From Pseudeuparius sepicola (Eukaryota; Arthropoda; Insecta; Coleoptera; Anthribidae), in the NCBI GenBank assembly GCA_963920635.1, contig OY987302.1:28557278-28621277 (forward strand): a DNA stretch of 64,000 nucleotides. The letters are read 5' to 3'. The notes under the pieces were generated by a model. It ran no database searches, was not told the DNA's origin, and saw only the letters and a program-made list of their open reading frames with translations. Made by a program: the position numbers and the translations under genes. Below are positions 55,580 to 64,000 of this stretch, piece after piece. Positions within the stretch are counted from its first letter, which is position 1. Each line of letters starts with the position of its first letter.

Positions 55580-58500
55580 GTGGCAAGCACCAGTGGAAGT
55601 CGCTGGTGGAAAACAAAATTCAAAAGAAAAACTAAATTCAACTCCCGGTACTTCACGAACTCCCAAAAATTCCAACAATCAGCAAAGACAGTAAGATTAC
55701 CTCCTCACGAGTGGGAGAAATGGTTGGAAGCAGTTCGCAAATTTTATCGAACTCCTGTCGTCACATTAAAGCCTCGTAAAAACTTAAGTCCATTATTTGC
55801 AAAGAAGACTCAAGATAATCGCAACTACCTTCCTATTTCTATGTACGATCATATGTTCCTTGCTTTGATTGACGATGGAGCTAATAGTTCTGCGTTAGGT
55901 TCCGGTGCTTTTTCCATTATCGACAAATATAATCTCAAGCTATATACTGACAGTTCAATAAGTGTTTCTTTGGCCGACGGACATCCTTCCGACATGATCG
56001 GTTGGGTTTATTTACCTCTAACTTTGAACAATCAAACCAGAGAAGTAAAAGTTTTGGTTATACCTTCGTTATTACATGAATTAATTCTTGGTATGGATAC
56101 CTTAAAATTATTTGGATTTACTATAGATTATGTTAGGTCTTCATATTCCTTGCTTCAACAAAAACGCCAGGATATTTGTGCAATAAATGCCATTACTTCT
56201 TTTTCTGATTTCACAACGGTGGAACAAAAGTCATTAAAAAATGTCATTAATCTTTTTGAAAGTATATCTCCTACGAACAAACTCGGTTTAACGAATTTAA
56301 TTTCACATCAAATTGACACTGGCAATGCCAAACCATTTCGTCAAAGGCAATATCCTTTATCTCCCGCCATGCAAGAACATCTTGAAACAGAGATTGATGA
56401 AATGCTGAAGCTAGGTATTATCGAACCCTCGCAGTCACCATGGTCGAGTCCTTTATGGCTCGTTACTAAAAAGTCTGGAGAGTACCGTGTATGTTTTGAC
56501 GGGCGCAAGCTGAACGAAGTTACAGTAAAGTATTCTTATCCGTTACCATTAATAGACGGTATTTTAAGTAAACTTAGGGATGCTAAATACTTGACTTCAA
56601 TAGACTTGCGAAAGGCTTTTTATCAGATACCATTGGAGGAAAGTTCTCGACCTAAAACAGCTTTCATAGTTCATGGACGAGGCGTTTTTCAATTTAAGGT
56701 TATGCCATTCGGTTTGTCAAATTCACCACAAACAATGATGAGGTTAATGAATCAAATTATCGATCCAAGTCTTGAACCATTTGCTTTTGTTTATCTTGAT
56801 GACATAATTGTTGCTGCTCCTGATTTTTATACCCATCTTGAAGCTTTAAATAAAATTTATCATCGGTTAAAAAATGCAAATTTAACAGTTAATTTAGAAA
56901 AATGTGAATTTTGTCGTTCTTCTCTTACCTATCTGGGTTTTGTGGTTGATAAAGATGGCTTGCGAACGAGTCCAGAAAAAATTGAGGCTATAGTAAATTA
57001 TCCTACACCAAAAACAACCACACAAATTAAGAGATTTATCGGTTTAGTCAGCTATTATCGCAGATTTCTAAAAGATTTTAGTAGTATAACTTCAGCAATA
57101 ACTGATTTATTACATGGTCGGAAAAAGGTCAACCCATCCAGTGGAATGACAAGGCAGAAAAAGCTTTTCTTGAAATAAAGAATCGTCTTACCACAAGTCC
57201 AGTTTTAGCAGCCCCTAATTTTAAAGAACCTTTTATTATTCAAACTGATGCAAGTGACACCGGATTAGGTGCAGTTTTATATCAAAGAACTGATGGAATC
57301 GAACATCCTGTACCTTATGCTACCCGCACTTTGAACAAATGTGAACGAAAGTACACAGTAACAGAGAAGGAATGTTTGGGTGTGATATTTGACATAGAAC
57401 GTTTTCGTCATTATGTTGAAGGAACTAACTTTACTGTGGAAACTGATCACGCTTCGTTAATTTGGCTCAAAAATTTATCTAATCCAGCAGGAAGACTAGC
57501 TCGATGGGCAGTCAAAATTTGACAGTTTGATTTTACTATCATCCACCGAAAAGGTTCAACCATGGTTGTTGCTGACGCATTATCTCGATCTAATTCAGAA
57601 ATAGCTGTTCTTAATGTTTCAAATTTTAAGCCTTGTAAATGGTATCAATCTCTTATCCAAAAAGTTCAAGAAAATCCTGACAGGTATCCTACGTTTCAAG
57701 TGAAGGAAAATATTTTATATAAACATATCTTTTCAAAAATACCTCTTATTAGTAATTGTTCCGAATGGAAAATTGTTGTACCTACAGCAAATCGCAAGGA
57801 AGTTTTAGCTATGTATCACGACCATCCTACTGGCGGTCACTTTGGAGTTTCTAAGACATTATCTAGAATTACCGAATTATATTATTGGCCTAAGGTGCGA
57901 CAAGATGTCGTTAGATATGTAAAAAAGTGCTCTATTTGTGCCGCGAGTAAAAGTTCAAATCTTCCGCGCGCTGGTTTGATTGGTTCATATAAAAATATAA
58001 ATTTTCCGTTTCAAATGATTTCGGCAGATTTATTAGGTCCTTATCCTAGATCAAAGAATGGTAATCAGTATCTTCTAGTTATTGTTGATTGGTTTACTAA
58101 ATTTGTTTTGATTCATCCGTTATCTAAAGCAACTACCAAGGCAATTACCAAATTTATTGAAAATCAAGTCTTTTTAGTTTGTGGTGTTCCACAAATCTTT
58201 TCTTGTGATAACGGTAGTCAATTTACTAGCAATGATTTTAAAAAACTAATGGAAAATTATCGCGTACAAAAAATATGGTACAACGCTCGATATCATGCTC
58301 AGATCAACCACACTGAAAGAGTTAATAGAGTTATTGTAACTGCAATTCGTTCTTTTATTCACGAAAATCACAAAACATGGGATGTGGATATCTTTAAAAT
58401 AGCACAAGCTATTAGGTTAGCGAAGCACGATGTCACAGGCTACTCGCCTGCATTTTTAATGTTTGGACGCAATATACCACTTACTGGAGATTATTACGGC

Positions 58501-58926
58501 AACATTTCTGATAATGAAAACAATATTCCAGCTATTTCAGAGAAAAATCAGCTTATCGATGATTTACAACAATTACCAAAATTACATGAAAATATCAGGA
58601 AAAATTTAAAATTAGCTTATCAGAAAAATGCCAAGTATTACAACTTGCGAAAACGTCCATTACAGTTTCATGTTGGTGATAAGGTATGGCGTCGAAATTT
58701 CAGTCTTTCTAGTGCTCCTAACGACTTTTCAGCTAAACTTAGTCCCATCCCTTGTGTTGTCGATAAGGTTTTATCTCCATTAGTTTATCGTTTAAAAGAT
58801 TCGCAGAGAAACAACCTTGGTAATTTTCATATTAAGGATTTAAAGCCAAATTTTGTGGAAGACTACCATTCTGATCTAGATTCGGACGATCTGTCAGAAC
58901 CGGAATCTGACAATATCGCTTTGTAA
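55580..58926 (+). pseudogene. pol: pol of element B: protease, RT, RNase H, integrase
   Basis: The frame is open upstream through the zinc knuckles; 55580 is only where recoding would deliver it. Protease reads ALIDDGANSSALG (DDG in place of DTG/DSG) and LILGMDTL. RT has LRKAFYQIPL and YLDDIIV (about 56790). A one-base deletion in an A-run near 57124 shifts the frame. RNase H has IIQTDASDTGLGAV and VTEKECLGVIF. TGA at 57520-57522 replaces an arginine codon (CGA in the relative). Integrase has an intact HHCC domain (HDHPTGGHFG, CSICAASK) and D,D-35-E (SADLLGPYP, CDNGSQF, TERVNR), with a degenerate GPY/F-like tail (KLSPIPCVVDKV). This is the best preserved pol in the window, but the mutations should abolish expression. 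Confidence 0.9.
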
Positions 58927-61123
58927 AAAAATATAGCTATTTTAAAAAAAATTTTTTGGTGGTGACGTAATGCTGGACTTTTCATCTATTCAGATTACGG
59001 CATCAAGGGAAGTGGTGGGTTCTATTTTTTTTCCGCTCTAGATTTTTGGCATATGCACTTTCGCCAATTGTCTATCGAGTGAGGTTAGTCGAACATCAAG
59101 TCTAACAAAACAAGCTATATTTTTGAGTTCAAACTTTGATTACGCATCTCAAGCAACTAAGACCTTGTATTTTTACCTTTTATCTTAAGTATAATGTTTA
59201 CTGTTTTGGTGTGGACCATATATTGAATATCTAGTAATTTTGCAGACATAACGTTTTGTTTTTTTTGGTTATCTAATACAAAGTTATCGTATTATCTGTA
59301 TCGTATCTTTGGGTTTTTGTATTAGATATTTGTATCTTTTTGGGTCTGTAAATTTTGCTATCAGGTTTTGTTAAAATTATTGTAGAGATGTTTGGTCAAT
59401 AGCTTGATCTTTTGTCAGATTACCATTTGGTTGTATCTCAATTAATTTTTTTTGGTCAGTAATAATTAATTACCTTTGAATTTTTTTAATGTCAGTAAAT
59501 TTTTGATTTTTGAACTTAAAGTTAAATATTAGTCAATTATAGCTTGTGATTTTTTTTTCTCCTGAGGCTTTTGCGAAATTGGCGCAGGTTATCCTTTTAT
59601 CCCAAATCTTTTTTAGTTGTTTATCTTTGATTTAGAAGCTAATCTGAACGGTTCTTTGATTGATCTTTGTATCTCTGGGAGATGATAATAGAGCACACGA
59701 GCCTCCGGGGGATCGGCCGTAGCCCAGACAAGGAATTCCTTCTGGTTAGTGGGGTTATAACTTCCTTTTTTCCCTTTTATTCCCGTCCTTAAAATCGGTT
59801 AAAATGGAAACAATAAGTCTCAGTTGAATTTTCATAGCGTTCGTAAAATCCCTTCTGGAGTTCCATTTCTTCGTGGATTCAGACCCACTCTCTACACATC
59901 TGACGTATGTGACAGGATGAAACCCTCTTACATACATTTTTGGTTAATCGTAGTATCGTAGTATATAGTACTTCTCTTCATTTTTTTTTTCACATGAGTC
60001 TCTCTGAGTTCCTAGCGTCACTAGTTGAATTTTGCCATATAGTAATTAGTTCTACCTTTGATAGGTTAAATTTTTTGGGTTAACGTTGTCAAAATAACAA
60101 ATTATCTTATTTGGAATATACAGAGAATATTTTGATTCGGTTTAGATAGCACCTGACTCTAGAGTGTCCGAAGTAAGTAACCTAACGAATCTCGCGTAGG
60201 CCTATGAAGTGCAGTTATTTATGACTGACCTGCGGTTATTCACATGTTATACTGTATATTTCAAAATGTTTCTTAAATTTTTCATTTTTTGCAAGTAAAT
60301 ACTCTATCCAAGTTTGTACTTTTACCTTAAAATAGGTTAATTTTGACAATGTTAAATCATAGGACTCAGTGTTGAACTATTTCTGGTAATCATTTTTTTT
60401 TCTCTTCTATTTTTGCAATAGGTTATATTATCAGGTTTTCCTCTTGTTTGTTTCTTTTCCGCTAATTCAGGTGATTTTCCAGTTGGATAACCGGTGAGCC
60501 TATCTGTATAGATGGCGGGTGCTGTAGTGTTGGTCAAACTGCAGTATCTCTTCTGTTCTAACGGCACATGGAATGATCGTGTGATTTTTCTGGGAGGTGT
60601 TTGTCAGGATCTGTTGTATCCTTGGGTGTTGGGATGGTGCATGCTTGTTTGTCTGCGACGTCGGAACTCATTTGTGCCCAGCACTAGGTGATCTGTAGCT
60701 CTTGGCAGGTGCGTCTCAGACTGTCATGTGGCTTCCATGCTTCTGGAGGTTTCTTTCTCATTCTTTCCCCCTCCATTTAGTTTGTAAGTTAGGTTAAGTT
60801 TGGGATTTAATTTTTTTTGTTGGTTAAATTATCTTGACTCCTTGTACTTATTGTATACACTAGCTGTATACTGGCGCCCAATTTTTAATTTTTTTGTATT
60901 AAATTTAAAGTTTCAATTTTGTATTTAAATAAGTCAGGTTGTTTCAAGCGGAACAGGTTCTGTCAAACCACTTTATGATAACGTTAATTACCTCATTTTG
61001 CATACTGGGTCATACCTTTTATTTTGTTTAATGTCAATTATTGATCACCTTGTATATGGTTTGCACAAGAAAAAATACTCAAACTTGAGTTTTCGTATTT
61101 TTTCTTACCGGGTTTTGGTGGTG
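58927..61123 (+). other. Long non-coding 3' region of element B
   Basis: About 2.2 kb lies here without env. Blocks conserved with element A lie at 59071-59106 and about 59880-59936. The word TTTTGGTGGTG occurs just after pol (about 58955) and again directly before the 3' LTR (about 61114), where a polypurine tract is expected. ORFs at 59755-59937, 60352-60567 and 60998-61186 lack motifs. Confidence 0.65.
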
Positions 61124-63205
61124 TGTAACGAAAATTTTATCAAATTTCCGTTACAGCGTTTAAATGCATTATTTAATTCATATTAATTCATCACACCCCG
61201 TATACACCTACCGATTTTAAAAAATGTTGCCCTGCTATCTGCAACCACCTATACAAGCGGATGCATAACAAGTTGCCTACTTTGTTGTTACCAAACAAAT
61301 TGTTTATTAAAGGGTATGTGCGGTTGCAAAAATGTTTAAATTTTATTAGTCGATTGAAGGTATGTATTACTAAAACAATTACATTGTTGTAATCACTGTC
61401 TGACTTTAATTATAGAGATAATATTCACTTTATTCAGTTTACGATTGACTCGCGCGCCACGGCTGCTCCGTGTGCTAACGTCACTCTTTGTTTCCGACGT
61501 TTCTACTAGTCTAATGTCAGTGATAAAAGTTTAACAGAATTGACAGTTTACACCCTGGCCTGCCAGCGTCGTCCTAAATGGCGACTTCCGATTGTTTTTT
61601 TTATGGATTTGACTCCCCAGGCCTTCCAATTCGTTCTGGAAACGGAAATCGTCATCATTTGGCAGGCGAGGTTATAAAAAGAACCGGCGAGGAGAATCGG
61701 CCCCACTTCCCTAGCGACGACTCGTGGTGATCTCACGTCAGGTGAAAGTTCGGTTTTGATTTTCTGTCTAGAAGATTTCCGTGTGAAAACTCTTTTCAAA
61801 ACCTAACTTTCAGCCTCACGGAGGGCTTAAGTGGTTCTGTACGTGGTGTGCATATATTTTGGCGGTGCTAATTTGGGTTTTTCTGTTTTTTATTACATGT
61901 GCTGAGACCACGTGTATTGAGGTGTGGAGTGACGATTTCCACGCATCTTTCGGGTTTCGACGGCGATCTGCTGCAGGTGGAACCACGGAGAGGACCCCTG
62001 GTAGCGCAGTCTGGGTGAGTAGCCGCTCAATTTTTAATAATTTTTTTATTAATAACGTCACTTTGACGACTTCTTGAGCTACTCTCACCTAGACCTGTTG
62101 CCCCTTTTCTCTGTGGGTTACATGCAGTAGGCTGTGGTCATAAATTGGTTGCATATTTTTGTTTATTAGCACAAACGTAGCGAAACGAACCCTTAAGTTG
62201 CCCGAGACTGACGTGGATTCTTCCACGTTTTCTTTTTCTTTTGTTATCTAGCTTTCGGGCTGTTATATTTTTCATCTTGTGTTTCGGTATCGACTGGGGG
62301 AGTCGCCAAACTATTTATATTTTATTAATGTTACCTTTTATTTTGTAAATATTGTACAGTAAATTTATAAGACAGGTTTAGTCAAGATAATTGGTCATTT
62401 TGGTTATCAATTTTTAATTTATTTCATAGTCAGGGGTCATTAAGTCAAAGTTACGTCTCGTAATTTATCTTGAGATTATAACGTCAAGTATAAGTAAACT
62501 TTAAGTCACGAATCTGTACAGATTGCTTCATAATTTCTTTTATATAGCTATTGTTAAGTAAATTAGGTAACACGAACCTTGTAAAAGCATCGATTTTTCG
62601 ACTGCAGTGTTTTAGGAGACTGTTCGTTGTATTTTCTGTTACATGCACTCCGGTACGTGAGCGAGGCACGTAAGCGAGACAGTGGCGGACTAAGTACCAA
62701 CACAGCAACCTTACAACCCGGCTTAGAGTAGTCAGCACACCTTCCAGCACCAGCTCGGACACCCACGACCCGCTCGAGTCTCGAGGCCTAGCCGAGGTCC
62801 TAATCCACGAAAAAGGAGCTTGGAGCGTTGGTGGCCACTACTCAGCCTTAATTTGGGAAGGTTTCAAGGTACTCTATGAGATCCAATAGTCAAAATTTTT
62901 GAAGTGCTCGTAAATAAGACTTTAATTGTTCACGTGAACTTTTCGTGCTATTAGTGTTGTCGAACATCTCTGATTTTGTATTTTTAAGATCGAACATTTT
63001 TCACAGTATTTTCTTTACTTTTCAACAGTAATAAATCCTAAGTGTAAACCATAACATTCACTGCTCAATTACCAACTTTATTGTAAACATTTTTATGTAC
63101 GATTTCAAATTGTAAATAGATTGTAAATAGAAAAATGTGCTCTTTATTTAACCACTAATTAGTTCAAGCTTCTGGCGCTCAAACATAACCATTTTGGTTA
63201 TAATT
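61124..63205 (+). repeat. 3' LTR of element B
   Basis: It is the direct repeat of 52105-54156, differing by scattered substitutions, the 30-bp segment near 61917-61946 and one base near the end (TATAATT against TATACATT). The TATA box is at 61673-61680. It ends immediately before the ATTG target copy. Confidence 0.9.
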
Positions 63206-63878
63206 ATTGATGGAAAACCGACGTTGAAAATTAAACCGCCGAACAGCATGTGGGTTTTCATCGGACCAAATATGGCTGTTGTGACTAAAATACGTGTTTA
63301 AAACCCCAGCACGTGTGAAGCAGCATTCGTCAGTCCAAAGAATGTTGAAAACAAAGTTTGGGTCTTGGGCGATTCTATCACATAGCCAAGAGCAGTATGT
63401 CATTCCCACCGGAAAATCATTTGCTTCTAATGCTTGCACCTTTTGTATGTGATAAGGGTGAAGGCCGTTTTCCCTTAGAATCCTCCATGCCTGTTAATAA
63501 TTTTATTGATACATTTTAAATTTCATGTAGGTATTAGGTACAAGCAATGACAATCCCATTAGATGGGATTGTCTTTGGTACAAGTCAGTTTTATTGGATT
63601 TTTTAATTGCCTTGTTCTGAGATATTCCCAGTCTCCTTGCATTAGCCGTAGTGCTTATGGAAGGTTCTTCTTCCACCAAATCAAGTACTGCCTCAACATG
63701 CTTCACCCCTTCGAGCTTGCAATACACCAGTGTTTTGCAAACCTTGTATAACGTTCACAAACGTACGTGGATTTGGCATATTTGCCCTATTGGGAAAACG
63801 AATACGGTATTCTGCAGCAGCTCGATATGTACTTTCATTGCATATCCCGTACATTATAACCATTTTTTGGAGACGCAA
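63206..63878 (-). pseudogene. Mariner-like transposase M3, N-terminal half
   Basis: On the minus strand, MVIMYGICNESTYRAAAEYR begins the DNA-binding region and continues PNRANMPNPRTFVNVIQGL. In another frame, EEEPSISTTANARRLGISQN follows. After a 115-bp interruption (63493-63607) the text resumes AWRILRENGLHPYHIQKVQA. The first catalytic Asp is in ILWTDECCFTRAG, then HIWSDENPH and FQRRFSIN, where element B is inserted. At least one frameshift separates the first two parts. Beyond 63878, the stretch 63895-63937 has TATCGATAATTATTAAGC and CCACCTCTACTG, like the hAT-type MITE end at 8302-8312. Confidence 0.75.
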
Positions 63879-64000
63879 TCAACTAATCTAACATTGACAT
63901 CGATATCGATAATTATTAAGCATCACTCCACCTCTACTGTTTTGTGCATTTGTGTCCAGTTTTTACGTCTGTCAGTCCGCCATCCCTACGAAATTTTCGT

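Larger units (their letters stand above)
52105..63205 (+). mobile_element. Ty3/gypsy LTR retrotransposon B, inserted in M3
   Basis: LTRs at 52105-54156 and 61124-63205 enclose a primer site, gag, protease, RT, RNase H and integrase. The flanking target duplication is ATTG (52101-52104 and 63206-63209), and joining the flanks restores the M3 transposase reading. It is the same lineage as element A, with the same gag SAP-like start, pol motifs and 3' non-coding blocks. Damage: TAG in gag, a phase change at the end of gag, one frameshift and one TGA in pol. The LTRs are very similar, so this insertion is younger than A. Confidence 0.93.

Overview
The window reads as a repeat-rich, AT-rich insect nuclear genome. 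The evidence is arthropod-type Ty3/gypsy elements, mariner-like transposases with the insect N-terminal helix-turn-helix, hAT and TA-flanked MITEs, an errantivirus-like LTR with a tRNA-Ser primer site, and spliced GT-AG exons. No order or species can be named. I saw no rRNA, tRNA or CRISPR array.

Layout. 1-7.4 kb: long-armed palindromic MITEs ending CAGGGTG at TA, and a possible two-exon small host gene (minus, 3757-4379) bracketed by inverted repeats. 7.4-21.9 kb: gypsy element A, with both LTRs, gag and pol. A hAT-type MITE sits in its left LTR. A 3.94-kb DNA transposon (K) splits its gag, and K itself carries a 0.3-kb MITE, so nesting is three deep. 22-27 kb: a BEL-like gag remnant cut off by a broken errantivirus-like element (C), then a 10-bp minisatellite. 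27.5-31 kb: a truncated mariner-like element (M2), a hAT-type MITE and small hairpins. 32-37.7 kb: element D on the minus strand, an internally deleted gypsy element. 37.9-40.8 kb: two host-like exons (minus) joined by an intron made mostly of two MITEs, plus a decayed duplicate exon. 41-45.3 kb: a MITE, a 93-bp minisatellite and a nearly intact long-TIR mariner-like element (M1). 45.6-51.2 kb: a TTAA-flanked element, an envelope-like fragment, two unassigned decayed genes and a Polinton/adintovirus-like packaging-ATPase fragment. 51.6-63.9 kb: a mariner-like transposase (M3) split by complete gypsy element B, with 2.05-2.08-kb LTRs and a 4-bp target duplication.

How the pieces relate. A and B are two members of one gypsy lineage. 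They share gag-pol order, an A AAA AAC slippery heptamer at the gag-pol boundary, and conserved blocks in a 2-kb non-coding stretch before the 3' LTR. Nesting gives relative ages: M3 predates B; A predates both K and its hAT MITE; K predates the MITE inside it. Every transposon coding region carries at least one stop, frameshift or deletion. M1 (two frameshifts) and B (one stop in gag, one frameshift and one stop in pol, plus a phase change at the end of gag) are the least damaged. No complete new defence or metabolic system was found. The items most worth a second look are the host exons, the recoding signal, the K transposon and the K and hAT insertion events whose empty sites can be reconstructed within the window.
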